From contig NZ_LOEP01000012.1 of NCBI RefSeq assembly GCF_001482285.1, forward strand, positions 1 to 56,511: a DNA stretch of 56,511 nt, read 5' to 3'. Position numbers and translations under genes: made by a program. This document shows, in pieces, positions 42,946-52,392 of this stretch. Position 1 is the stretch's first letter. Every line of letters begins with the position of its first letter. The notes beneath the pieces were generated by a model, which was given only the letters and a program-made list of their open reading frames with translations, was not told where the DNA came from and made no database searches. Origin of the DNA: Haloferax sp. Q22. GTDB taxonomy: Archaea; Halobacteriota; Halobacteria; Halobacteriales; Haloferacaceae.

Positions 42946-43545
42946 CTACTCTGGGACAGGAAGCTTCTTCCGAAACACTTCATCCCCAAGCTGTGATTTT
43001 ATTTTCTTTTCATCCGAGTCCTGGATCTGTTTAGCGAGTTCCGACCTACTGATACCAGGAGCACCACCGATGTTAAATTCACTCTCATTGTCAAATCCGA
43101 ATATATCGAGCATCAATTCATCGTCATCGATGATCTCCGCAAGTTGCTTCTTACTCAGAACAATCACGGAGAACAGGTCGCCGGTTTTCATCCTCGTATC
43201 CGAATAAAAATACACAACATCGCGTTTATTGGGCCTGTCTTCCCCGAGAATACCCTCAGCTATCTCCTCGTTCTCTGGCTTTGGAATAGTCACTCGGCTA
43301 CCTTTTTCCAATTTATAAGACCGATTGTTCACTGTTAAGAACCTGTCTCCGTTTGTATAATCGCTTGAGAGAAACGCATACCCGGTTTCCTTGTCATACC
43401 CCCACCAGGTAGCAGGATCTTCTCCAGAATCTATTACCACCGTATCACGCATGTCTTCAGGAATCGGTAGTTTGTTTCCGGCCCTCACACTCGACGAGCG
43501 CAGATCCCAGTCAAAGTCGTCGTCAGCAGGAGCCTCGACACCCAT
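42946..43545 (-). CDS. Hypothetical acidic protein
   Basis: A 199-aa soluble protein with mixed alpha/beta character. The region TWWGYDKETGYAFLSSDY and a following beta hairpin might be a small OB- or AbrB-like barrel; the C-terminus is helical. It converges on the coiled-coil gene with a 5-bp gap and is divergent from the T4SS operon. No family recognised. Confidence 0.55.
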   Translation of the reverse strand: MGVEAPADDDFDWDLRSSSVRAGNKLPIPEDMRDTVVIDSGEDPATWWGYDKETGYAFLSSDYTNGDRFLTVNNRSYKLEKGSRVTIPKPENEEIAEGILGEDRPNKRDVVYFYSDTRMKTGDLFSVIVLSKKQLAEIIDDDELMLDIFGFDNESEFNIGGAPGISRSELAKQIQDSDEKKIKSQLGDEVFRKKLPVPE

Positions 43546-43729
43546 TTAGAAATTTCTAACTGGATAGAGGACTATAAACTTCCGCAACACTCCACCCAGC
43601 ACGTAGAAGATATCAACTTACGCTATTCTACGAAAATAGCTTCCTTCAGCCTTCTACAGCAGTATCTCCATCAATAATATTGTAAATTTGATGCTTTTGT
43701 AGTATCCACACCCGGTAGTCAGGGATGCG

Positions 43730-44104
43730 ATGGTTCCAAACCTGCAACCAGGCTTGAATCGCATACTGACCAAAGGCCTAACGCCGGTCGTCGGCCTGAT
43801 ACTGCTGAGCTCACCGGTTGCCGCACAGACCGGTACCGAAGACTGTTCCATACCCAGTTCACTTCAACCCCTGTTCGACCTGCTGAACACGGTAGAAGTA
43901 CTGGCATTTTCCGGAGGAGTAGCACTCGGCGTTATCGGGATGTCCGTAGCCGGATTGATGATCGCAGGGCCGTTCGGCGAGGACTGGGTCCGACGCGGAA
44001 AGCAACTGGCGAAGAACACGATTCTCGGCGTCGTCATCCTCGCGTCCGCAAACATGGTAGTGGCCTTCTTGATCGGCCAACTCAGCCCCAGCTTCTGCAC
44101 CTAA
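43730..44104 (+). CDS. VirB2/TrbC-like pilin
   Basis: A 124-aa protein: signal-like segment at residues 16-34 ending SPVAAQ, a short two-Cys loop, then two hydrophobic helices at about 57-85 and 97-118 separated by a charged turn (EDWVRRGKQ). This is the layout of VirB2/TrbC conjugative pilins, and the gene is first in the operon with VirB6-like and VirB4 genes, as expected. It would polymerise into a pilus or line a channel. Sequence identity to known pilins cannot be judged here. Confidence 0.65.
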   Translation: MVPNLQPGLNRILTKGLTPVVGLILLSSPVAAQTGTEDCSIPSSLQPLFDLLNTVEVLAFSGGVALGVIGMSVAGLMIAGPFGEDWVRRGKQLAKNTILGVVILASANMVVAFLIGQLSPSFCT

Positions 44105-44107
44105 CCC

Positions 44108-45262
44108 ATGAAGAGACCAATAATTACAGTGTTGGCCGCACTGCTGCTGATAGGGACTCTGACAACTCCCGTAGCCGCTCAAGCAGGTGAAAACACAACC
44201 ACACCCGGTGAGGGCGAAGACGATGATAGCGGCCCTATCATCGACCTCAGCGGAGTAACCGAGGCAATTGAAGACCTGATTCAGGACTTCCAGGAGTTCA
44301 CCGGTAGCTGGGATGAAACCCTGAAAGAAATCCTGATCGCAGTAATCTTTGAACCCTTCAGGCTTGTCGCCCAGCAACTCCTCAACGTCCTCTCTACCAT
44401 CCTGATGCATACGCCCGACATCTACCCGAACCCAGCAGTCGAAGGCGTTCACAGCGATGTCTTGCTGGTCACCTACCTGCTGTCAGGAATCGGCTTCATG
44501 ATAGCAGGTCTTCTCTACATCACCGGGCCACTATTCGGAGTTTCCTACAGCGAGGTCCGAATGGTGTTACCGCGGATAGGAGCAGCACTGATATTCTCCA
44601 CAATCTCGCTGCCCCTGCTTCAGTACGCCGTAGAACTGAGCAACGCACTGGTCTATGCCTTCGCCCCTGCCCAGCTGTCAATGAGCATCACGCAACTGGC
44701 AGGTCTCTCAACAGGCCTGGTACTGGCGTGGGTCGTGAACTCTGCGTTGCTTCTCGTGGTCGTGGTGATGTTCATCATCAGGAACGTCTACATCATGTTC
44801 GTCGCCGCGATCAGCCCGTTACTGGCGTTGACCTGGAGTATTCCAAAGGCGAAGAGATACGCGGATACGTTCATCGCTGGCTGGTGGACCGCACTCGCAA
44901 TGGCACCGCTGGACATGCTGGTCCTGAAGTTCAGCTTCGCAATGCTGGAAGGAAACGGAGCGAGCATCCCAGCCAGTATCTCAAACTGGATACTCGGAGT
45001 AGCCGCCTTCTCACTCCTCATCATTGTGCCGTACCAGCTGTACGGAGCTTCTCAAGCTGCCATCGGACAGGCCTACGTCGTCAGTCAGGGCGTGAAGAGC
45101 CGGGCGAAACAGGCCTACCGCTACAAGAGAGGCAGAAATTCGGGACAGGACAGTGAGTTCGACCTCTCCCAAGATGAGGCCCGCCGACTGAAGTCGTACA
45201 GACGGAAAAAGCGGCAGCAATCGGACGACTTCCGCAGCAACTGGAGTGATAACAATGACTGA
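44108..45262 (+). CDS. VirB6/TrbL-like polytopic channel protein
   Basis: A 384-aa protein with a signal peptide (residues 1-24, ending VAAQA), an acidic periplasm-side segment, about seven membrane helices between residues 75 and 320, and a basic cytosolic tail ending in an Arg/Lys/Asp-rich stretch. Topology and gene order (between pilin and VirB4) fit the VirB6/TrbL inner-membrane pore of type IV secretion. The stop overlaps the VirB4 start. Confidence 0.65.
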   Translation: MKRPIITVLAALLLIGTLTTPVAAQAGENTTTPGEGEDDDSGPIIDLSGVTEAIEDLIQDFQEFTGSWDETLKEILIAVIFEPFRLVAQQLLNVLSTILMHTPDIYPNPAVEGVHSDVLLVTYLLSGIGFMIAGLLYITGPLFGVSYSEVRMVLPRIGAALIFSTISLPLLQYAVELSNALVYAFAPAQLSMSITQLAGLSTGLVLAWVVNSALLLVVVVMFIIRNVYIMFVAAISPLLALTWSIPKAKRYADTFIAGWWTALAMAPLDMLVLKFSFAMLEGNGASIPASISNWILGVAAFSLLIIVPYQLYGASQAAIGQAYVVSQGVKSRAKQAYRYKRGRNSGQDSEFDLSQDEARRLKSYRRKKRQQSDDFRSNWSDNND

Positions 45263-47741
45263 GAAGGTTCGGATGCCGGCGGATCTAGGACAGGTCACGC
45301 TGAAACTCCTCGGTAAATTCGACTCGAGAGATCTCGCCAGATTCGGTCTTCCAACCAGCATCGCATTCCTCTACATCTACACCGCTTCAAACCCGTCTAT
45401 AACAGCATATGCAGTGTTCGCTGCTTCAACGGTCTTCGGCAGCACCTGGGCGCTGTGGAGGCCTTGGGGACGTCCTCTTGATCAGAACCTGTACCAGGCC
45501 CTGCGCTGGACTACGCAGAAGGAGATCGACGTAACTCCTGAAGTAGAACAAGGTCTGATCAAGGCAGGTGACTCAGCGACTGCACTAATCGAAGTTGAAC
45601 CCGTCAACCTGGAGCTGAAGTCTGGAAGCGAAAAGGCTGCGCTTCACAAGCTGTACCAAGACCTGCTGCAGACCGTCGACTATGAAATCACGGTTTACAG
45701 CACTCAAAGCCCGGTCGACCTCAAATCCTATCTCAACGAACTGGATACCACCGACAAAGTCCAGAAAAGCTACAGCGACTACTGTCACCGCCTTCAGGAG
45801 GACGGACAGAACACGACGAGCCACTATGTCTCAGTTCGTGTTGAAGACGGAGACGTAGAAGAACTGGAGAACCGTGTCGACGAGATCCAGGAGCAATTGA
45901 ACTCGGGAGGTCTCACCACTAACAGGGTATCCAAGGTCAAAGAAGAGCAGGTCAAGCCAGCACCCGAGGTGAACCACAACAACCTCACCTACCCTAACAC
46001 GGAGAACCGTAGCTCCAGCAAGACAGTCTACGTCTCCGAGTACCCGGGTGACGTTGATTTCAGCTGGATAACTCAGATCCTCCAGGTCGAAGGCCTGGTA
46101 GATGTCACACAAGTTGTCAAGCCGAGAGAGGCAGCAGGTACTGTCTCCAGTCTTCAAAAGCTGGAGAACAAGGCCGAAGCCGAGAACGACTCACTGGTCA
46201 GGAAGGGCTACGGAAGCAGTAGAAGGCTGGAACGACTGCTGGACGACGTTGACTGGTTCCAGAATCTGCTGGCAGATCAAGACGACCAACCTGTAGAATA
46301 CGGTGTCTACATCACCGTCTACGGAAATAACGATGAGACCTGTGAAGCCGCGCTGAGACAGGTCCAGAACCGGTTGAAAACACTCGGCATCAAATACCGG
46401 GATACTGCTCTCCGCACCGACCAAAGCCACTACACGACGACGCCAGGCCTTCCTGATAAGCTGGACGAAGGACTACTCGTTCCAGCGGGAAGTGCAGCAA
46501 GCGGATTCCCCTTCACGTCGACGTCCAGTATCGACGAAAACGGAGTGCTCTTCGGTGTCGGAAACTCGACTGACGCCTCCATAATCCTTGACCGGTTCAA
46601 ATGGAACGCTGGACACCAGGTTCTGGCCGGAGCTACCGGATCCGGGAAAAGCTTCTACTCGAAACTGCTTCTGCTCCGGTCCAGCCTGATCTACGAAGAC
46701 TTACAGATCAACATAGTTGATCCGAAGCCGGAGTACGGCGAGATAGAGAAAGTTCTCAGGAAGTACGCCTCTGTCAACCGGTTCGAGTTCAAGGGCTCTG
46801 TCAGCGATGACGCACAAGAGCTCATTCAACACGTCGAAGAAGCCTATCACAGCGCTCAACAAACGAGTGCAAAGACGATCGTCGTCGTAGACGAAGCCCA
46901 CCGCCTCCTCAAAACTGAACAAGGAGCCTCAGTCCTATCTACCCTAGTCAGAGAGGCACGCTCCTCAAACACAGCAGCTACTCTCATCACTCAGACAATC
47001 AACGACTTCTACCGCACCGAAGACGGCGAAGACATCCTGAAGAACATTCCCTGTAAGGCCCTCTTCGCCCACGAAGAAGCGGACAACAGGCCTGCAGAAG
47101 CCTTCAACCTGTCTACGGTCGCGGAAACCTCCCTGTATAATCTAGCGAAAGGCGATCAAGACTCTACGGATTACAGTCAGGCGATTCTCTCAGTCAGCAA
47201 TCAGTTCGAATCTGAAATCAAGGTGGAGGCCTCCGACGTTGAGGCTTCGATCATCGAGAAAGGAGAGATCGCGGACAGCATCTCTCCTGTTTCCAGCGAC
47301 TTTGAGAAAGACCACAACGGAGAACACACCCCATCCAAGATCTCCGAAGAAGCTCAAATTGCCGAAGAAGATACTAACTCCATCATTGAGTCTCTATTTC
47401 GTATAGACCTCCCTGATCTCTCTTGGCCCTCCCTCTCAAGCAACAGCGATAACGCCACACCGTCTGAACCCTCGAAAAATGAGAGTGACAGTAACGACAC
47501 AACTGCAGAGACCAGTCTCGGTATCCCTAACTGGATTAAAGGACTGGCGATTGCAGGTGCCCTATTCCTGGGTATAACCTGTGTCATAGCATTAGCCGCC
47601 ATTAGTTCCGACAACCTCGTCGAATCCAATTCGATATTCGGTGCGATAGCTAAATTGATTCTGACATTTAGTATCAGCACACTGCTTCTCTACCTCTGCT
47701 TCAGCTTGGTAGATGCCTACAACGCTGTCAAGGAGGCCTGA
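45255..47741 (+). CDS. VirB4/TraC-type conjugation ATPase
   Basis: A 828-aa protein from the ATG at 45255 (Shine-Dalgarno GGAGTGAT just upstream). Two N-terminal membrane segments at about 26-60 resemble a fused VirB3/PrgI part. A CagE/TrbE-like region follows, then Walker A GATGSGKS near residues 459-466 and Walker B TIVVVDEAH near 541-549. After the ATPase core the protein has an acidic linker and two extra membrane helices at about 760-782 and 795-822, which normal VirB4 proteins lack. It should power pilus assembly or substrate transfer at the membrane. Confidence 0.85.
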   Translation: MTEKVRMPADLGQVTLKLLGKFDSRDLARFGLPTSIAFLYIYTASNPSITAYAVFAASTVFGSTWALWRPWGRPLDQNLYQALRWTTQKEIDVTPEVEQGLIKAGDSATALIEVEPVNLELKSGSEKAALHKLYQDLLQTVDYEITVYSTQSPVDLKSYLNELDTTDKVQKSYSDYCHRLQEDGQNTTSHYVSVRVEDGDVEELENRVDEIQEQLNSGGLTTNRVSKVKEEQVKPAPEVNHNNLTYPNTENRSSSKTVYVSEYPGDVDFSWITQILQVEGLVDVTQVVKPREAAGTVSSLQKLENKAEAENDSLVRKGYGSSRRLERLLDDVDWFQNLLADQDDQPVEYGVYITVYGNNDETCEAALRQVQNRLKTLGIKYRDTALRTDQSHYTTTPGLPDKLDEGLLVPAGSAASGFPFTSTSSIDENGVLFGVGNSTDASIILDRFKWNAGHQVLAGATGSGKSFYSKLLLLRSSLIYEDLQINIVDPKPEYGEIEKVLRKYASVNRFEFKGSVSDDAQELIQHVEEAYHSAQQTSAKTIVVVDEAHRLLKTEQGASVLSTLVREARSSNTAATLITQTINDFYRTEDGEDILKNIPCKALFAHEEADNRPAEAFNLSTVAETSLYNLAKGDQDSTDYSQAILSVSNQFESEIKVEASDVEASIIEKGEIADSISPVSSDFEKDHNGEHTPSKISEEAQIAEEDTNSIIESLFRIDLPDLSWPSLSSNSDNATPSEPSKNESDSNDTTAETSLGIPNWIKGLAIAGALFLGITCVIALAAISSDNLVESNSIFGAIAKLILTFSISTLLLYLCFSLVDAYNAVKEA

Positions 47742-47747
47742 AAAGCT

Positions 47748-48725
47748 ATGAGCATCAGAAATCGCCTCTACCACGACCATGTCACCCTCGAAGAGGAACA
47801 AGCTGAGAGGCTGAGCTACAGCAGCGAAAACTGGTACAACGTCGAGGTCAGGCCTCCGAAGGATGAGGACCTGCCAGCAACCCTGGACAATTTCGCCGCC
47901 GGGATTCGAGAGCTCCAAACCAAGTGGCTGAAGCTGAGAAACGCCTCACCAACCATAGCATTCGAGATCCGGAGACACACTCCCAAGAAGCTGCAGATCC
48001 AGTTCTCCACGCCCACAAAGAGGTTGGAAAGGAAGGTCAGAACCCAGCTGTCGAATCAGGTGCCGGGCGTCGAGTTCGATGAAGGCGTCGAAGGCCTTCC
48101 AGTAGGCGAAGAATCCACGGCTGGCGGCGGCTTCCTCACTTCGGGACGTAGAGACTGGTATCCGTTCCGGACTGATTTCGACGACCCACCAGTCAACTCG
48201 CTGGTCTCGACGTTCCACCGACACGCGATGCAGAACACCAGTTTCGTCGTCCAGGTACTGTTCAAGCCGGTTGTCGGAGAACGGATTCAGCGCTGGCTGT
48301 GGAAGAAACAGGCCTACAAGCAGATCCAGTACCTGAAGAAGGAGAAAGAACAGCTCTGGGGAAGCCGCTCTCCTACGAAACGGGAGAAACGGCAGGCCGA
48401 CAGCATCGAAGCCAAGGCCGGGAACAGCCGGTTCCACACCAGTATCCGGTTCGCCGTTATCGGCGCAGACGAGTACACGAAGAGCCGTGTGAAGGAGCTC
48501 GCAGGGGCGTACAACACCTACGAGAATCCTGAAACCGGCCAGTACCTCGATACCGTCACCGTCGAAGCTCTACGCGAGCAGCGGATCCTCGATTTCCTCC
48601 AAGCAGTAGCCAACAGGAACTACGCAGGGTGGGGCCGGAAGTTCCAGGCCTCGCTTGACGAGCTTGCCGCCTTCGTATCGCTTCCCAGTAACAGCCGCGA
48701 GAATATCCAGTTTGCAGAACCATGA
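47748..48725 (+). CDS. T4SS accessory protein, likely N-terminal half of a coupling protein
   Basis: A 325-aa soluble protein. A pattern FVVQVLFKPV...W-x-x-(R/K)-x-AYK, a basic helix (KREKRQADSIEAKAG), then FHTSIRFAVIGA and FVSLPS near the end is, from memory, the domain that precedes the P-loop in large TraG/HerA-type ATPases of conjugative elements. The next gene starts exactly where the ATPase domain would begin and overlaps by 4 nt. I infer a split coupling protein in which this half forms the base domain. Confidence 0.55.
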   Translation: MSIRNRLYHDHVTLEEEQAERLSYSSENWYNVEVRPPKDEDLPATLDNFAAGIRELQTKWLKLRNASPTIAFEIRRHTPKKLQIQFSTPTKRLERKVRTQLSNQVPGVEFDEGVEGLPVGEESTAGGGFLTSGRRDWYPFRTDFDDPPVNSLVSTFHRHAMQNTSFVVQVLFKPVVGERIQRWLWKKQAYKQIQYLKKEKEQLWGSRSPTKREKRQADSIEAKAGNSRFHTSIRFAVIGADEYTKSRVKELAGAYNTYENPETGQYLDTVTVEALREQRILDFLQAVANRNYAGWGRKFQASLDELAAFVSLPSNSRENIQFAEP

Positions 48726-50644
48726 CTCCCGAAGAAGTTCAAACCCTGATCGAGAGTACCGAGAACCTGAGTACGACGTACCTCGGCAGCCGCGAGAGCG
48801 ATCTCGGCGTCGAGGAAAACATCGGCCTCAGCGACGACAAACGCCTGACACACGTCCTGAACGTCGGGCCGACCGGATACGGCAAGTCACAGCTAATGAC
48901 GCACGTCGCGTTACAGGACGCCGAGAAAGGCCACGGCCTCGCCATCATCAACCCGAAAGGCGATCTGATAGACGAGTTCCTTGCCAAGCTCCCTGAGGAA
49001 CGGGAGGACGACGTCGTCTACATCAATCCAGCGCATGATCCAGTGACGCCGGTCAACGTTCTCGATCCCTACGTCTCTGAGGAGATGTCGGAGGCACAAA
49101 AGGAGAACCAGAAGGAGATCATCGTCTCCGACCTCATAGACCTCTTCAAGCGACAGAGCGAGAACTGGGGCGACCAGTTCGGACGAGTCCTAGAAACCCT
49201 GCTCCGGGCACACCTCGACCTCAACATCAAGAAAAACGCCGGAAACAGCTTACTCGATGTCTTCCGCTGTGTCGTCAACCAAGACCAGCTAACCGAACTC
49301 ATCGACCAGACGGACGACCAGATCATCCGAGAACAACTGGTCCGGGTCAAAGAGGATATGACCAGCTACGAGATGGAACCCTTACAGCGGCGGCTAAACG
49401 ACTTCGTGATGAACCCGACCATCCGGAGAGTTATCGGCCCCGAAGAATCAGGAATCAACTTCCGCGAGGCCGTCGACAACGGAAAAATCGTTCTCGTCGA
49501 CATCCAGAAAGGAGAAGTCGGAGAAACCGTATCCCAACTCGTCGGCAGCATCGTAATCACAAAAATCTGGGCAGCAGCACAAAGCCGAGTCACACAACCC
49601 GCAGAAGAACGCACCCCATTCTACCTGTACGTTGATGAGCTGCAGAACTTCGGAGGGGAAGGAAGCAACTTCACAAAGATCCTGTCCGAGGCTCGAGAGT
49701 ACCGTCTCGGTTGCTGGCTCGCCACGCAGTACCTCCATCAACTGGCGACGGATATGCGGCGGGCAGTCACCAACAACTGCCGTACCAAGATCGCGTTCAA
49801 CCCCAGCGGAAGCGAAGATGAAAATCGGATCGCAGGAATGTTCCAAGGCCTCTCCAAGCAGCGTTTGAAGGCACTGGGCAAGTTCCGTGCGGCAGTGCAG
49901 AAGCCGAGCGAGAAAAGCCATAACTCGGCTACGTTGTTCGACACGTATCCGCCATGGGAGGCTGACTACAGCGACGTCGACCAGCTCAAAGAGGACGGAA
50001 CGGTGGCTACGTCACAGGGAACTTCCACGACCAAGACCCGTCAGAGCCTCGGTCAGGGTAACAACGCTGGAGGAGACAAGCACCGCGAACTGCTGGCAGA
50101 AGCGAAGAAGCAACTGAGTGAACGTGGCTTCCAGGTCAATCTGCTGTATCAGGATACCGGTGATGACAAGCCGGACGGTCACGTCCACCTCCCGGATGGA
50201 GATATCGCTCATCTCGAAGCGGAACATTCGACTCTGTCCCGCCCGGTCAAAGTCCTGCGCAACCTGAAACGGGCTACTGAGGAAGATCGTGAGGTGTTCT
50301 ACGTCGTCGAGGAAGGGAAAGCTGCCAAGCTGCAGAACATCGTCGACGATCCGAAGAACCGCCGCGGAAATGAGTACGAGGACGATGAAGGCAGCTACAG
50401 CTACTACACCGATGAGGAAGGTGAGGAGTTCACCGAGTTCGAGGATCTCGAGGACAGCGAGTACCGTGTGATCGAAGTCAGTGAAGGAGAACTGCAGGTC
50501 CACGATGAAGCGGTTGAACCTGAGTGCCCTGCGCTTGGAGAGAATAGCGAGGAAGAACTGGAGGCGTTCTGCCTGCACCGGGAAGAAGATGGGTTCTGCA
50601 CTGAGCTTGAGCAACAGTGCGTCCTGCTGGAAGAAGGAGAATGA
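48722..50644 (+). CDS. VirD4/TraG-like coupling ATPase with nuclease-like C-terminus
   Basis: A 640-aa soluble P-loop ATPase: Walker A GPTGYGKS near residues 48-55 with INPKGDLIDE soon after (typical TraG/TraD), Walker B LYVDELQNFGG near 301-311, and a sensor CWLATQYLHQL after it. Residues about 475-535 (KPDGHVHLPDGDIAHLEAEH, then PVKVLRNLKRA) resemble a PD-(D/E)XK nuclease-like domain. An acidic tail with cysteines follows. No N-terminal membrane helices are present, unlike VirD4, so it may work with the 325-aa partner. It probably recruits and pumps DNA. Confidence 0.75.
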   Translation: MTPEEVQTLIESTENLSTTYLGSRESDLGVEENIGLSDDKRLTHVLNVGPTGYGKSQLMTHVALQDAEKGHGLAIINPKGDLIDEFLAKLPEEREDDVVYINPAHDPVTPVNVLDPYVSEEMSEAQKENQKEIIVSDLIDLFKRQSENWGDQFGRVLETLLRAHLDLNIKKNAGNSLLDVFRCVVNQDQLTELIDQTDDQIIREQLVRVKEDMTSYEMEPLQRRLNDFVMNPTIRRVIGPEESGINFREAVDNGKIVLVDIQKGEVGETVSQLVGSIVITKIWAAAQSRVTQPAEERTPFYLYVDELQNFGGEGSNFTKILSEAREYRLGCWLATQYLHQLATDMRRAVTNNCRTKIAFNPSGSEDENRIAGMFQGLSKQRLKALGKFRAAVQKPSEKSHNSATLFDTYPPWEADYSDVDQLKEDGTVATSQGTSTTKTRQSLGQGNNAGGDKHRELLAEAKKQLSERGFQVNLLYQDTGDDKPDGHVHLPDGDIAHLEAEHSTLSRPVKVLRNLKRATEEDREVFYVVEEGKAAKLQNIVDDPKNRRGNEYEDDEGSYSYYTDEEGEEFTEFEDLEDSEYRVIEVSEGELQVHDEAVEPECPALGENSEEELEAFCLHREEDGFCTELEQQCVLLEEGE

Positions 50645-51063
50645 TGGAGAAAGAGATCCTCGATCAGGTTCGGGACAAGGACCACGTCGTCCTCCAGCAC
50701 GTCGAGGAGGGACGCGACGATGTCCAGAAGATCACTGCGGAGACCACCTTGGAGAACCACCATGTCTCCTATAGCTTCGATAAACTCGAAGATCTAGGCC
50801 TGGTCGTAGTGTCTAAGCCGGATAAGATGGTGGAGAGAGTGGTTGACGGACAGAAGCGAGTGTTCCAGCATCCGAAGCAGGCAGAATTGACCGATGAGGG
50901 CCTGAAGTACCTGGAGGAATCTGATTCCGAGGATGTGACTGAGTACGAGGACATGAGTCACGGAAAGCTTGTTGAGCGAGTTGTAGATCTTGAGCAGGAA
51001 GTGGATGAGCTGAAGGAGTCGTTCAGGTTGTTCAAGAAGCAGATTCAGCAGAAGATGGGGTAG
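50641..51063 (+). CDS. Winged-helix regulator with coiled coil
   Basis: A 140-aa protein whose ATG overlaps the stop of the coupling ATPase (ATGA). Residues 5-95 form a winged helix (VVLQHVEEGRDDVQKITAET, then a recognition helix YSFDKLEDLGLVVV), and residues 105-138 a coiled coil for dimerisation. The last gene of the T4SS operon; likely a transcription regulator of this or a neighbouring operon. Confidence 0.6.
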   Translation: MMEKEILDQVRDKDHVVLQHVEEGRDDVQKITAETTLENHHVSYSFDKLEDLGLVVVSKPDKMVERVVDGQKRVFQHPKQAELTDEGLKYLEESDSEDVTEYEDMSHGKLVERVVDLEQEVDELKESFRLFKKQIQQKMG

Positions 51064-51077
51064 TCCAACCCCTTCAT

Positions 51078-51086
51078 TTAAAAGAG
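51078..51086 (+). promoter_or_regulatory. TATA box of the 94-aa gene
   Basis: ATTTAAAAG lies about 26-34 nt before the ATG at 51112, typical leaderless spacing, just after the T4SS operon. Confidence 0.5.
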
Positions 51087-51111
51087 TGTGAGTATAGTGT
51101 CAGTATTATAA

Positions 51112-51396
51112 ATGGAACGTGACTCGATCAAAGAAATACTCTGGAAATTCCCCCTAAGCGGGAGAGAAAAACAACTCGAAACACTCACAGCCTATTTCGA
51201 AGCCAAGAAAACCCAGAGCAAAGTCAACGCAGCCGACACCATCGGCATACACCACACTACGGCCACCTCCATCGAAGAAACATACGAGGAACTGACCCAG
51301 CAGGAGAAAACCGAACTGAACAAAGTCCTCCTCCACAACCAGATCGAGGACAACGGCCAACCGGAAACTGGCGAAAAAGCCGTTCCTACCCAATAA
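51112..51396 (+). CDS. Small HTH-like protein
   Basis: A 94-aa basic-to-acidic protein with an N-terminal helical domain (residues 15-70, SGREKQLETLTAYFEAKKTQ then NAADTIGIHHTTATSIEETY) that reads as a tri-helical helix-turn-helix with recognition helix around 40-60. Own promoter, alone between the T4SS operon and the DUF6610 gene. Probably a DNA-binding regulator. Confidence 0.5.
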   Translation: MERDSIKEILWKFPLSGREKQLETLTAYFEAKKTQSKVNAADTIGIHHTTATSIEETYEELTQQEKTELNKVLLHNQIEDNGQPETGEKAVPTQ

Positions 51397-51520
51397 GGTC
51401 AATTCGAGACCTTCTCCAGGGTGATATCAGGTTCAGACTGTTGACAGCGAAGATCTTCAGGATGCTCAGCAACTGCAATATGCAGCTACGACCGGAAGAC
51501 ACCCCTTTGTCACCGAGGCG

Positions 51521-52366
51521 ATGAAGCTTGGATATCTCCCGGGAAACCGAGAGGACAGCAACTACCAATTATCGGAGGAGCACGTCAACGTCGACATTTT
51601 TGAAGGATTCATGGATAATGACTACGAAGATCCTGACCTAGACCGTTTCTTGGAGGAATGGCGTGAACGGAGACCTCAGGTAGCTGTTATCGGAGATGCT
51701 TACACCCGGGAGGAGGCGGAACGGTATCAACAGGTAATCGACGAACTTGTTGATGAATTTCCGTACCGTCGTTTTATCGTCGCTCCGAAGTGCCAGGAGG
51801 CCTTCGACGTTCTCGACCCCGAATCCACTACACTAGGATACGCGAATGGAGACAGTCCTATCCAGGCAGAGGATCTCGGACCTGCAAAATTCCGTGATTG
51901 GGACGTCCACCTCTTAGGAGGGAACCCTCACGAGGCCTACAACGCTATACAGAAGCTGACCCAGCCAACTTTGGACGACAGCAATCCCGCTAACGTAGTC
52001 GGCTACGATTGTAATCTACCGCTTCGGATGGCCCACTGGGAATACTGGACCCCCGAAGGATGGCAGGACAACGGCAGTATGACGCCTCGGGAAACCGCCC
52101 GACGCTCCTACGAAGAGATCAAAAGCTTCCTTCAAGAGAGGGAGATCTGGCCGGAGACCGAGCCTGTAGAACTGTATGGAGAGCCGACTGAGGAACCAGA
52201 CGAATACTTGTGGATGGACGACGGCGGCGACCCCATTACTTCCCTGGAGGAACTGGAAAAGGCCTACGTCGATGAATACGAGGACAAGGGTAAGCTGGCA
52301 TTCCGGAGCGAGTCACAGAAGAAGTTCACCGAGTATCGAGAGGGCCTGATTAATCGAAAAGCTTGA
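51521..52366 (+). CDS. DUF6610-like protein (TGT/DpdA-like), N-terminus unclear
   Basis: A 281-aa frame from ATG. It matches my memory of the haloarchaeal/viral DUF6610 family: FIVAPKCQEAFD, then WDVHLLGGNPHEAYNAIQKL, PLRMAHWEYWTPEGW and TPRETARRSYEEIKSF. That family looks distantly related to the tRNA-guanine/DpdA barrel involved in deazaguanine modification. The same frame continues upstream to 51442 as good protein (ATTGRHPFVTEAM) with no canonical start; a GTG at 51421 could join it by a +1 shift at TGT-TGA-C. So the N-terminus may be frameshifted, recoded or started unconventionally. Confidence 0.55.
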   Translation: MKLGYLPGNREDSNYQLSEEHVNVDIFEGFMDNDYEDPDLDRFLEEWRERRPQVAVIGDAYTREEAERYQQVIDELVDEFPYRRFIVAPKCQEAFDVLDPESTTLGYANGDSPIQAEDLGPAKFRDWDVHLLGGNPHEAYNAIQKLTQPTLDDSNPANVVGYDCNLPLRMAHWEYWTPEGWQDNGSMTPRETARRSYEEIKSFLQEREIWPETEPVELYGEPTEEPDEYLWMDDGGDPITSLEELEKAYVDEYEDKGKLAFRSESQKKFTEYREGLINRKA

Positions 52367-52384
52367 TTTAGGAAGATGCCTAAA
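52367..52384 (+). promoter_or_regulatory. Operator TTTAGG-N6-CCTAAA
   Basis: A perfect 6-bp inverted repeat with a 6-bp spacer, ending 8 bp before the ATG of the 170-aa gene. The same repeat sits in front of the ArsR-like gene at 53421, so it is probably the binding site of that repressor. Confidence 0.6.
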
Positions 52385-52392
52385 TAGATGTC

